DNA of 64,000 nt. It comes from Microcebus murinus (taxonomy: Eukaryota > Chordata > Mammalia > Primates > Cheirogaleidae). Under the pieces are notes generated by a model. The model was not told the DNA's origin. It saw only the letters and a program-made list of their open reading frames with translations, and ran no database searches. Numbering within the stretch: position 1 is the stretch's first letter; each line of letters starts with the position of its first letter. The stretch is from assembly GCF_040939455.1 (NCBI RefSeq), contig NC_134122.1:29481501-29545500 (forward strand), given 5' to 3'. Of the stretch, positions 32,500 through 42,645 are shown one piece after another. The translations under genes were made by a program, and so were the position numbers.

Positions 32500-33735
32500 T
32501 CATTTCAACCCTCTGGAGGTGAGTCCACAGAGGCAAGTGGCTGGCCAAAGGGCACAGAGGCAGGAGGTGCCAGAGACAGGATTTACACTCCAAGAGCTGC
32601 CTTGCTGAGGGCTACTCTCCCCTGGCCCCCAGTAGCCTCTGGGCAAGGGCCACGGGTGTGCAATGTCATATGACACTGAGCCCATCTGTCCTGGGAGGAC
32701 ATCTGACAGACATTCCCCAGGAACACTTCCTGGCCACTTACCACCCAACGGGCCCAGTTCTAGGGGCTTGGCCCATGTACACTTGCTCCTCACAGGTATT
32801 CCAGAACATTCTATAAGGTGACAGACTGGGAGGGGTATTGACATTGCCTTTCAAGGAGAGACTTCAGAAGTCTGCCCTCTCCCCCACTTCACAGCTGTGG
32901 AAACTGAGGCACGCAAGGTATAAAAGCTCTTTTCAGTTTGTCCTTCCTGGACCAAAACCTTAAATTTCAAGAATTCAGCTCCTGTCTTGTCCGGCCCAGT
33001 CCTGAAGGCCTCGGGCCACCATCTGAGCCACTCAGGCACTGGACGGGGAAGGCGGAGGTGGGGAGAAACCTGCCCTTGTCTGAGCTGAGAGGCTGTTTGC
33101 TGCCTGGCGTGGGGAAGGGTGGAGGGGCGCAGAGCGCCCGCCCCGGCCTTGGCAGACAGAGCACACGGACAAAGCTCAATCACGCGGGGACATTTGAAGC
33201 CTCGGTTTGGGGTCCATGCATTCACATTGCTTTGGCTAACACAAGTCACACGGTCAAGCTCAACATCAAAGGTGGGGAGGGTTTGAAAACCAATGGCCTA
33301 CGGCTCACAGATTTCGAAACTTGAACGTGATGAGACTCTCCAGGGTGCTCATTAACTCGCACCTGGGATGGGACCTGTGTCCCCAGGAGGCCCCGATGAG
33401 AAGCACGGCCTCCTTCCTACCGGCCCTAGTGGTGGGGGGATGGGGGGTTCCCAGGTCATGCTGGGCTCCACTCCCAGCCCCACCCACGAACCCCACACCC
33501 GAGCACGTCCTCTTGGCCACACCCAGGCCACGGCAGCGCTGGGGGCACCGCGGCCCCTAGGAGCACACGAGGCGCCTTCCCCCTGCCCGGCTCTCCCCTG
33601 AGCTGTCGGCAGACTCCTTCTTAGCAGCCAGAAAGCTGCCTCCCCCCACCTTCCCAGCCTAGCAGGGCCTGGAGGGGCTCAACGCCAACCCCCAACGGCC
33701 CCCCAGCAATCCACTATTATCCCTTCCCTCCCAGG
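32500..33735. other. GC-rich unique DNA with MIR-like scraps
   Basis: A MIR trace lies at about 32780-32925 (GTGGAAACTGAGGCACGCAA). 33180-33370 has a faint MER5-like ending. No gene recognised. Confidence 0.4.
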
Positions 33736-33737
33736 CC

Positions 33738-33815
33738 CACCTGCAGGTAATTCCATTGTTAATTAAAATCCTGCAGCCTTTAATATTGGGGGTGGTAATT
33801 GCTGTTTTCGCCAGC
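33738..33815. promoter_or_regulatory. SOX-homeodomain composite in an AT-rich island
   Basis: CATTGTT (33754-33760) overlaps TTAATTAA (33759-33766), giving a SOX site fused to a homeodomain/POU-like site. CTGCAG flanks it on both sides (33741-33746 and 33771-33776). TAATATTGG and GGTAATTGCTG follow. Flanks are GC-rich and no repeat is recognised. Resembles a neural-type SOX/POU enhancer core; this is inference. Confidence 0.5.
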
Positions 33816-34480
33816 CCTGGATCGGCTGTGCAGGCCTTGGGGGGACCTGGTTTGTGTCTGGGCTCTGCTTTCCCGGAGCTCACCACACGGTGCTCACCTG
33901 CGCCCCTCAGCCGGGAATCTCCTCCACGGTTTCAGCAGTGGAGCAATGGGGACCTGGGTCCCCCACCCTGGGGGCCACCCTGGCACCCCCTGGACATCTC
34001 CTAGGGAGGCAGGCCAACGACAGAGGCACGCCCCACCCCCACACCCAGGGACAGGCCTCCAAGTACAACCCCCACGTGCAGCCCAGCTGCTGATGTGTGC
34101 AGGGCTGGACAGCCCAGCACCAGCCCCACAGTGGCCCAAGGTCTTACTGCAACCACCCAGCTCCTCTGTCCCAGCCTGCTGCAGTCCCTCCCTCCCAGCT
34201 GGTGGTCCCAAGAGCGTCACCATTGAACTTCCTATGCACATGCCTCCACCCAGAGTCTGCTTTCGGGGACCTGAGCTTCTAGAGCCGTCCTTCCCTTCTG
34301 GCTTTACAGGGCCTGCTCCCTCCACTGCCCACCCCGCGGGACCCCAGCCCCCACACAGCATGGCACATGGCCGTGCTCTGGCTGCCCTGGCCCTTCCAAA
34401 CTGGACAGCACAGGCTTGTCCTCTCCCCCTCTAAAGTACCTCAGTGCCTGGAGGCCCAGGACCCTGCGTGCAGGCCCTCT
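33815..34480. other. GC-rich unique DNA, no gene seen
   Basis: A 211-codon open frame spans much of this stretch but its translation is Pro/Ser/His-rich with no domain and it is overlapped by an antisense frame. Not called. Confidence 0.45.
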
Positions 34481-34484
34481 GAAG

Positions 34485-34600
34485 TGGGCTGTTGCACCCC
34501 CATTTTGCAGGTAGCAGCTGGAAAAGCTGTCACCTGCCCCAGTTTGCCCAGCTGGGTGGTGTCAGAGATGGAGCTGGGACCACATCTGGTTCTCACGAGA
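34485..34600 (-). repeat. MIR fragment, antisense
   Basis: CCCCCATTTTGCAGGTAGCA, TCACCTGCCCCAGTTTGCCC and GTCAGAGATGGAGCTGGGAC fit the reverse MIR core with substitutions. Confidence 0.5.
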
Positions 34601-34774
34601 CCCTCCACTCACTGCTGCCTCCGCTGACCTCCTAGAAGACGCCTGGGTCACTGGAGGCTCAGTGAGAAAACCTGTCCCCAAACTGACCAGCCTTTCTGAC
34701 TCCTGAGGAGTAGGATCAAGTTTAAAAAGCTCTGCTTGTATCCCTCCATCCTTCTATCCCTCCCTCCACCCACC

Positions 34775-35075
34775 CACCCATTCATTCACTCAACAAATAC
34801 ATTTTGAGCAGCTGTCTTGCACCAGGCACTGTGTTTGGTGCTGGGACACCTTAGTGAACAAGAGGGACAAAGTCCCTGTCCTCCTGGAGCTTACAGTCTA
34901 GGGATGGGGACACATAGCAAGATAAATAAGTAACATGAACACAAAATAGTTTAGGCAGTGCTAGGTGCTGAGAAGAACAGCAGCGAGCGGGACGCAAGAA
35001 GTCCGCGGTGGGTTAGAGGGATAGCTGAGTCAGGGTGGCCAGGGAAGGCCTCGCTGGGAAAGCGGCTTTTGACAG
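34775..35075 (-). repeat. L2 LINE 3' end, antisense
   Basis: CATTCACTCAACAAATACAT, CTTGCACCAGGCACTGTG, GTCCTCCTGGAGCTTACAGT, GGTGCTGAGAAGAACAG and CAGGGAAGGCCTCGCTGGG are the reverse L2 3' UTR in order. Confidence 0.8.
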
Positions 35076-36110
35076 GAGGGGACAGGGCCTAGCCAGGAGC
35101 AATAGGCCACATGGCGCCCTTTCTCTGGGCTCTTGGTGGGGGTGGGAGCAGCTCCTCCAAGCAGTGGCTGAGCTGTGGCTGCACCGCTTCCCTGCCCCGC
35201 GTCCCAGCAGGGGCAGCCGGCAGGGTGCACGGCCACCCACCCAGGCAATGCAGCCTGCCGGCAGTCAGGGGGCCCCCCCTGGTCCCCAGGCTCCCACCAG
35301 TGCACCCAGCCTGAGCCCTGCCCATGTCCAGCTCACTGCCCTGGGTGGCCGGTGGCCTTCCAACGCTGAAGCCCCCACTCGGCCGCATCCTAGTAATGAC
35401 ACACTGGCAGGCTTCTTGCAAAGAGTACTGTACGCTGGAAACACTCAAGGTCCCCGATGAAGGGGATCACTTACTTGGGGGTGTTGTATGTTCCCCCGCA
35501 GGTGCCAGTGGGTGCAGACTACCCAGCTTCAACCAGGCCCCAGCCGCTGTTGGGGGTGAGCCCTGCACCACCACCCTAGCCACGATTCCTGGGAACCCTG
35601 AGCAAATTGTCACATTCTGCAGATCTGATTGGCTGGCTTCATCTCTGTCGGCGACAACCCCCAGGTCCAGGCTAGAGCCCTGTGGCATGCCACTAGAGAC
35701 CATTAGCCTGTGCTGGCTGCCCCTCTCTCTTTGCTCACAAGCCTTCTAAGGCGCCAGGGACAGACATCAAACTGTGTGACCAGAACGTCTCTCTTTAGCT
35801 CCCATGCATGGAGGAAAAGAAGGGAAAGGCACCAGTGAGATCTAAGTGGAGAGTAAAATCATGACAAACGCAAGAAAAGCTGCCCAGCGTCCTTTGGAAC
35901 CAACCTGGCCCTGGGAAGTATCTGACTCCACAAGAAAGACTCAGCGAGAGTTAAAAAAACCATTCTGCCAGAGACTGCAGGGCGGCTGAGATGAGGATAC
36001 AAATGCGTGAGACGGGAACTGCTGTGGATTGAGCTGTACCTGTCCCCGATGGGTGGGGGACCACACCACCCCCACGCCAAGGCCACCTTGAGTGCCAGCA
36101 GGAGGCCGTG
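35075..36110. other. GC-rich unique DNA, no gene seen
   Basis: 35640-35700 carries a possible ancient CR1/L3-like trace (AGAGCCCTGTGGCATGCC). No gene recognised. Confidence 0.4.
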
Positions 36111-36111
36111 T

Positions 36112-36210
36112 GGAGCACAGGAAAGAGCAATGGCTCTAGAATCAGACCTACTTGGGATTGCAATCTCAATGCTGTGCTATCTTGGGCAAGTTACTAAGCC
36201 TCTCTGAAAC
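36112..36210 (+). repeat. MIR SINE, sense
   Basis: GAGCAATGGCTCTAGAATCA, TTGGGATTGCAATCTC, CTATCTTGGGCAAGTTACTA and GCCTCTCTGAAACCC follow the sense MIR core. Confidence 0.75.
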
Positions 36211-36221
36211 CCATTGTATTT

Positions 36222-36620
36222 TTTCCCCTATTGCTGCTGCAACAAATTTCCACAAACACAAAGGCTTAAAACAACACAAATGTATTATCATACTGTTCTG
36301 GAGATCAGAAGCCTGAAATGGGTTTCACTGAGCTTAAATCAAGGTGTCAGCAGAGCCTCAATCCTTTCTGGAGGCTCTGGGAGAGAATCTGTCTTATTAA
36401 CTTTTCCTTCTACAGACTGCGGCATTCTGCAGCCCGTGGTCCCCTTACCTCTTCAAAGCCAGCAGGGCAGCACCTTCAAATTCATCTCTGACTTGTTGTT
36501 CTGCCCCCTCCACTCCTGCTTTAAGGGACCCAATGATGACAACGGATCCACCCAGATAACGCAGACTGAGCTCTGATCTCAAGGTCAGCTATGAGCAACC
36601 TCAATCCCGACACCACCAGA
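36222..36620 (-). repeat. MLT1-like LTR, antisense
   Basis: GCTGCTGCAACAAATTTCC, GGCTTAAAACAACACAAATG, CTGTTCTGGAGATCAGAAGC and CAAGGTGTCAGCAGAGCC are the reverse complement of an MLT1 LTR 3' half. Confidence 0.65.
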
Positions 36621-36762
36621 ATTCTCCCTCGCCGCGCAAGGTGACAGATTTGTAGGTGCTGGGGATTCGTGAGCTGGCAGCTTGGGATGGGGGCTGGCAT
36701 TATTCTGCCCACCGCACCCATTTTCCTTCCTGCGCAGTTATGAAAGTAAGACGAGTTTATGC

Positions 36763-37092
36763 GGCCGGGAACGGTGGCTCACGCCTGTAATCCTGGCACT
36801 CTGGGAGGCCGAGGCGGGCGGATTGCTCGAGGTCAGGAGTTCGAAACCAGCCTGAGCAAGAGCAAGACCCCATCTCCACTAAAAATAGAAAGAAATTAAT
36901 TGGCCAACTAAAATATATAGAGAAAACATTAGCTGGGGATGCTGGCGCATGCCTGTAGTCCCAGCTACTCGGGAGACTGAGGCAGGAGGATTGCTTGAGC
37001 CCAGGAGTTTGAGGTTGCTGTGAGCTAGGCTGATGCCACAGCAGGGCAACAGAGTGAGACTCTGTCTCAAAAAAAAAAAAAAAAAAAAAAAA
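36763..37092 (+). mobile_element. Lemur-type Alu, sense
   Basis: GGCCGGGAACGGTGGCTCAC start, AATTAATTGGCCAACTAAAA linker, right arm with GAGCTAGGCTGATGCCACAG and a long A tail. A short right-arm deletion removes the GCACTCTAGCC segment. Flanks AAGACGAGTTTATG and AAGATAAGTTTGTT are an imperfect duplication. Confidence 0.93.
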
Positions 37093-37094
37093 GA

Positions 37095-38670
37095 TAAGTT
37101 TGTTCAATAATAGCCCCAAACACAGTAACTGTCACAGTAGACAATAAATGGTCCCAAGGAGTGTATGTTTTTATACTAAATTATTTAAGTAAAAAAAAAA
37201 AACAGCTTAGAAAGTGATTCTCCTACCAAAGATCTCAAAAGCCTTAAAGAAGCCAGGGCAGGTCCTCCCTGCAGCCCCCAAGCCCACCCCCGGTCTGCTG
37301 CAGGCAGGCTGGGCCACCGCAGGCCCTGCGATAAGGCGGTCCCTGGAAGAAGAGCCCCCTCCAGCTGGAGCCTCGTGCCCTGGGGGGTGGGCTGGCTCCA
37401 GTGTGTGCCAGGACTTAATGAACCCTGGAGCAGTTAGACCTCCAAGGCCAAACTCTGGAGCTGGCAAGAATGACCCACCCCAGACCTGGCATGTCCCCAA
37501 ACAACCCCAGGTGCAACCGGCCAGGGGGCTGCCTCCCAGATAGCCAAGGCCAGCTGGCTCTTGGCCTCCGGAAGGGCTAACACTTGGGGTCCGCTGAGCT
37601 TTCTGACTCTTCCTCAGATATTTCAAAAGTCCAGGCCTAAGTGAATTTGCTACTTGTAGTCTCGTGCATTTAAGTGAAATTCAAGCCACTGATTCCCAGA
37701 GTCTGATGTTACCTGGTGGTTTTACAAAAAGACATACAAACTCCTAGATTTCTCTAGCTGTTTGCCTTAAGAGATGAGAAGTCAAAATTCTTTTATGAGG
37801 CAAGCCCTGAACCCCCAAAGGTCTAGCTTTGGGAGAAAAGAGGAGGTTTAGGCTGCTCAGGTCCTTGGTGCAGGGGCAAGCGCTCATGGCTGCCATAGAC
37901 AGTTGTGCAGCCTGTACACTGCACAAATGCCTCCAGCTGGGGTGAAAGGGAGAGTGAGCGTGGGAGTTGAGATGCAGCCACACTGCACTCACCAATGGCA
38001 TGTGTGACCCTGGCTGGCTCCTCCCAGAGAAGCATGCACAAAACACAATACAGGTTCAAGCTCTGCTTCTCAAACTAGCTGTCCGTCATGGACACGACAT
38101 GGCCCTATCGCACATAATCAGGGTGCTGGTCAGATCGAATGTGACATACCTCACAAGTTGACAAAACCCAAACTGATCCATCCCCTGTTCGAGGAGACAA
38201 GTGCATGGATCACAAGCTCAGACGTCACAGTAATGTCAAATTCCTAGCTGAGTGTCTAGACACTTTCTCTCAATGCCTGTGCTCATTTTGTCTCAACCAG
38301 TGACTGTTTGCATGTTGCTGGGCCTGGAGACAGCCCTGCTCCCACCCGCTTTGGGTCCCCTGTGGACACTCTGGGGCCTTCTGACCACACTTTCTGGGCA
38401 GGGATGAGTTCTGAGAGTGATTTGGGGTGAAAGAAGTCTATCCAGAAGGAGGAGCAGTGAGGGCCTCTGTCCACCGGCCCCAGCTCTCCCCGCACCTGGA
38501 CAAGCTCTCAGCAGCTTCTTAGCTGGCATGGAGAGGCCACCGCAGCGGAAACACAGACTCTCTGGGCTCTCAGACCTGCTTGTGAGAAGGCTCGTGCTGA
38601 AACCTCCCCATCACCCTGGAGTCCTGGTCCAGGCCCAGGTGGCATCAGCAGTGCCAGGTGCTCCAGTGGA
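37095..38670. other. Unique DNA, no gene seen
   Basis: Poly(A) at 37191-37202. AT-rich segments at 37640-37740 and 38160-38290 show no decisive motif set. No exon or repeat recognised. Confidence 0.4.
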
Positions 38671-38674
38671 TTAT

Positions 38675-39120
38675 CTATCACTGCATGACAAGCCACCCCA
38701 AAACATAGTGGCTTTACCAATTTCATTATTCTCACCCTCATGGTTCTATAGAGGTTCAGTGGAGTAGGTGGTTCTAGCCTGGGGTTGCCAGGTAGTTACA
38801 GGTAGATGGCAGCAGGGGCTGAGCCAAGCTAAAAGCCCAGGATGATATCCTCACTCACATGTCTGGGACCTTAGCTGGGACACCCAGAAGAGCCGGGGCC
38901 TGGGCAGATCTCTCTGTCCCCTACAGAGGTCTCCATGTGGCTAGCTTGGGCTTCCTCACAACATGGCCGCCCCAGAGTAGTCAGACTTCCTACATGGCAG
39001 CTGGCTTCCCCCAGAGCAGGTGTTACCAGGGTGCCAAGTGGGAGTGGCAAGGCTACTAGTGACTTAGCCTTGGAAGGCACATAGTCACATCCACTGTGTT
39101 CTATGAGTACATACAGGGCT
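38675..39120 (-). repeat. MaLR/MLT-type LTR, antisense
   Basis: CTATCACTGCATGACAAGCC, CCCCAAAACATAGTGGCTTT, CTCACTCACATGTCTGGGAC, CTTGGGCTTCCTCACAACAT and GTCAGACTTCCTACATGGCA match the reverse LTR. It is the better-preserved relative of 6795-7245. Confidence 0.65.
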
Positions 39121-39935
39121 GGCCTCTTTTCAAGGGGAGGGGGCTGTACAAGGGCATGGATACTGGGGCCATGGCTCTTGGTGGGGCCATCTTTGGTGAG
39201 CAACTGCCACAAGGAGAGGGGAGGTCCAGGGTGGGAGAACACGGCACGAGACAGCCAGGGCTGGACAGCCCACCTGTTCCCCCTGGCTCAGGACTGAGCT
39301 GGGCTTTCCCAGAAGCATTCTCATCCATTTATTTCACAGTTGTGCTCTGTCATGTGCCACAGTGAGGACTCAGCCCATGCCCAGAGACACCAAGTCTGGA
39401 ATGCAAGTCCTCTTTCCTACAGGAATGTCCTTTCAGGTGGAGAAACAGCATGAGACATTCCTGTCCTCACGACTCAATCCAGCCACTCATTAAATGTCTA
39501 TGTTGTATTAAAGTCATCCCACTCCATGGTCCAGCTAGTTCAGAAATAGCCACGATTTTTTTCCTCAAGCACAGCCTCCAAATGCTTTAACCCATTAGCC
39601 GACTTACAGCCAGACCAAGGACACGCACAGCTCTGTAACCACCCACCCAGGGGCTCAGAACAAGCTCCCCCCCCCAAGTCTTGGTTTTCTTCTATTAATA
39701 GAAGAAAGGTGGCTATGGAGAGGGAGAGGGGGTTGCAGGGGACTGGACTCCAAGTCCAGTGGGCTCCAACAACCTCCTTGGTCTCAGGCAGCTCCCTGCC
39801 ACTGAGAGTCTTCGTCTCCCATCTGTAGCACAAGAAGTTGGACAAGAAGACTCCATGGGTCCTTCCAGCACTGTCACTCTTCAGACCCCATCCGACCACT
39901 TCTGCACATCCGGAAACACATCCATGACCTTAGCA
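39120..39935. other. Unique DNA, no gene seen
   Basis: A C-run at 39669-39676 and a local inverted motif near 39690-39710 (TTCTTCTATTAATAGAAGAA) are the only structures noted. Confidence 0.4.
39690..39709. repeat. Short perfect palindrome around TATTAATA
   Basis: The 18 bases TTCTTCTATTAATAGAAG extended by AA read the same on both strands. Being AT-rich and short it may form a cruciform or simply be chance. Confidence 0.8.
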
Positions 39936-39947
39936 TTGGGATTCAAA

Positions 39948-40288
39948 GGCCAGGCATGGTGGCCCACGTCTATAATCCTAGCACTCTGGGAGGCTGAGGT
40001 GGGAGGATGGCTTTGAGCTCAGGAGTTCTAGACTAGCCTGAGCAAAAGTGAGACCCTATCTACTAAAAATAGGAAAAAAAATTAGCCGAGCAACTTAAAC
40101 AAACAAAAAAAAAATAGAAAAAATTAGCCAGGTGTGGTTGTACCTGTAGTTCTAGCTACTCGATACTCGGGAGGCTGAGGCAGGAGGATCACTTGAGCCC
40201 AGGAGTTTGAGGTTGCTGTGAGCTAGGCTGATGCCACGGCACTCTAACCCAGGCAACAGAGACTCTGTCTCAAAAAAAAAAAAAAAAA
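39948..40288 (+). mobile_element. Lemur-lineage Alu, sense, with linker expansion
   Basis: GGCCAGGCATGGTGGCCCAC start and GAGCTAGGCTGATGCCACGG right arm. The middle linker contains a duplicated AAATTAGCC segment with AAACAAACAAA inserted. ATTGGGATTCAA before and ATTGAGATTCAA (40291-40302) after form the duplication. Confidence 0.92.
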
Positions 40289-40509
40289 GGATTGAGATTC
40301 AAGCCCGGAGGTGCAGTGCAGATTGTTACTCGTCAGATCCAAGTCCCCAGCAACTCAAGCCATTGCAAACGGGCAGACACTGCCATGGAAGCTGACCTGG
40401 AACCCATCACCGGACCCCAGCTACCGCCCAGGGACGGGCCAGGGCGGGCAGCAGCTTGCAACAGGAGAAAAATTCAGAGAAGGGGGTCCGGCAGACCCAA
40501 GTAGGGGTC

Positions 40510-40600
40510 TCCTACTTGGTTATAGCATGACCTTGAGAAATTCCTTAACCTCTCTGAACCTCAGTTTCCCACCTGTAACATGCAGGGGGGTGGGGGGGAG
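40510..40600 (+). repeat. MIR SINE, sense
   Basis: GGTTATAGCATGACCTTGAG, TCCTTAACCTCTCTGAACCT and CAGTTTCCCACCTGTAACAT are sense MIR. A G-run follows at 40587-40611. Confidence 0.7.
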
Positions 40601-40689
40601 AGGGGGGAATGCCACCTCCCAGGAAAGGCCCAAGGATTAAAGATCACATCCAAGACCGCGCCTGTTTCGAAGGCAGTGGCGCTGATCCT

Positions 40690-41095
40690 TGTCTCCAGCG
40701 CTCAGAGCCTTCCCTGAGATAATTTAGGAGGGCTGTGCTGGGGGAGCGGTCCTGGGCACAGCTGCCACCTCTCGCGACATCCGCAGGATGGATAAGCCCG
40801 CGGCCCGGCTGGGAAGGCGCTCCACGCGGCAGCCGCCGAAGATGCCCTGGGCTGTCGCAGTCTCCAGCACAACGTGCTAAAAAATGACTCCAAAGAAAAG
40901 TAAGCAGACACTCCAGGCCATAAATATTTCAGAGCGGAATGAACGTCCTTTCCCCGGCACTGACTTGCCATATATATTATTTATAAAACCATAACTTGAG
41001 TTGAAAGGTAGTCGTCGGAAGAATAGACAGTCTCACTCAGATTCACTCGGTGATTGAGAAAACAATCTAGAAGGAGAGAAAATAGTGTCTGGGCT
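40690..41095. promoter_or_regulatory. Large candidate conserved enhancer with CArG/MEF2-like cores
   Basis: A roughly 400-bp non-repeat block becomes strongly AT-rich at 40875-41070. It holds AAATGACTCC, GGCCATAAATATTTC (CArG-like, 40917 on), GCCATATATATTATTTAT then AAAACC (MEF2/TATA-like, 40967 on) and GATTCACTCGGTGATTGAG. Its GC-rich shoulder, 40740-40860, has CpGs. Conservation is inferred. Confidence 0.55.
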
Positions 41096-41369
41096 AGATG
41101 AGGTCCCAGGAGGTCACCTGGCCCCACCCCCAGGCTCCAGCCTGGCCAGAGGGACAGGGCAACACAGCTGAGCGGGGCCCACCCTGGACACCGGCAAACC
41201 CCGGGGCTTCCCTGCTGCTCAGGAAATTTCCATTAAATTGCAAACAAAAGGACACAACCTAGGAATCAAAAAAAAAAATCTTTTATCTTCTTTTATAATA
41301 GGGGGTGGGGCTTGTCATGGGAGAGGAAGCAGAGAAGGGCTGCCCAGAGCTCCTGAGTGAGCAGAAAGA

Positions 41370-41475
41370 GCCCTGAGTCTAGTCCCATCCTGCCCATTCG
41401 TGCTGCGACCTCCCACAGCTCACTGGGCCTCCAGACTCAATGTTTCCATCTGTGAAATGGAGGGATTAGTGGTCC
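41370..41475 (+). repeat. MIR SINE, sense
   Basis: GCCCTGAGTCTAGTCCCATC, CACAGCTCACTGGGCCTCC and TTTCCATCTGTGAAATGGAG match MIR. Confidence 0.6.
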
Positions 41476-41539
41476 CCATGCTATCAGGCCCGTCATCACC
41501 AACCTATGGCAAACACTTTATACATCTCCTTTTCCCTCC

Positions 41540-41740
41540 AGAAATAAAGTTTGTTGATAGTATAACTTATCCACACGTGGAATTTTAAAAAGCATCATAG
41601 TAATGCCTTTAACCTGTGATATAAAGGAGAATTGAAAGTGATTTACAAACACAAACAATATTTTAATTTTAAAATGCTCAGGTGTGTCTACATTAGAGAA
41701 CACAATGAAGCCATCATTCTGGGCACCTGTACATAGAGGC
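41540..41740. other. AT-rich unassigned segment
   Basis: TTGTTGATAGTATAACTTATC ... TAACCTGTGATATAAAGGAG ... ATATTTTAATTTTAAAATGC is AT-rich and resembles no repeat I can name. It may be a decayed transposon or a conserved element. It contains the palindromic run ATTTTAATTTTAAAAT only in part. Confidence 0.3.
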
Positions 41741-42620
41741 ACCACCAACATGGCACTCCTGCATGCAGGCTGACACCGTTCTGTGACATCAGCAACGCAC
41801 ATACCACGAGCTGTCTCCATGCAGGGAGGAGACGGTGAAATGGTGAACACACTGGAGGAAATCCTGCCACAAAACAGAGGACAGTCCTGCTTGCGTTTTC
41901 ACTGTCACTGCATTCCTGGGATATTCAGTAAATGTTAAAGCTGTACAAAAAAAATGGTTCTAGGCTCAGATTATTTTGAATGGGTTTTTCACCCACAGGG
42001 ATGTCTGGTCCTTTGTGATTCGTGTGAGATGCAATACTGTTCTTCACTGGGCAGGGCCACCGGGCACCTTACAAAGCACCTGCCTCTCCACCGCCACCCA
42101 CCCAGGGCCAGGGGCCCCCCTCCCAACAATGCCATGGCTGATGAAGGCCCCCCTCACTTGTCCAAAACACCCCCGGGGTGGAATGACCCCACAGAGAACC
42201 AGGGACAAGCCGTCCCCAAGGCACTCCTACATCGCTCTGACCACCCGACTCCCACCAAGGCTCCGTCACACACACTAGCCTGAAGCCCAGACTGGCCCCA
42301 CTGTGTCCTCTTCAGCTCCCATCCTGTTGTCACACGGTGGTGGCTGCGGTAGCTGGACTTTCTCGACCCACCGAACACTGCTTGTAGGAAGCCTAGAGCA
42401 AGGGTGCTCGTCAGCGCTGCCCAACACTTCCCCTCTGTCCCTCTGGTTGGGACATCTGGTGGGAAGAGCAGGCATCGGTACTCCAGAAGCCGGAACCCCA
42501 AGCTGTCCAAACAGCACAGCCCACGAGCCAGTGTCCCGGGGCTAGGAACCCCCACCCTGCCCACCCTCAACACGCCCCCTTCAGAGTCACTCACCCTCAG
42601 TGGGGAAGGAGCTACCGGGG
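41740..42620. other. Unique DNA, no gene seen
   Basis: GC-rich from 42050 on. Overlapping long open frames on both strands (up to 248 codons on the minus strand at 42154-42900) show no domain and are treated as chance. Confidence 0.4.
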
Positions 42621-42626
42621 ACAGCC

Positions 42627-42645
42627 CCCCCGTAGAGGGCGCAGG
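42627..42645 (+). promoter_or_regulatory. CTCF-like motif
   Basis: CCCCGTAGAGGGCGCAGG preserves the AG-R-GGGCGC core and the upstream CC of the known CTCF motif. Orientation is forward. Binding not tested. Confidence 0.4.
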
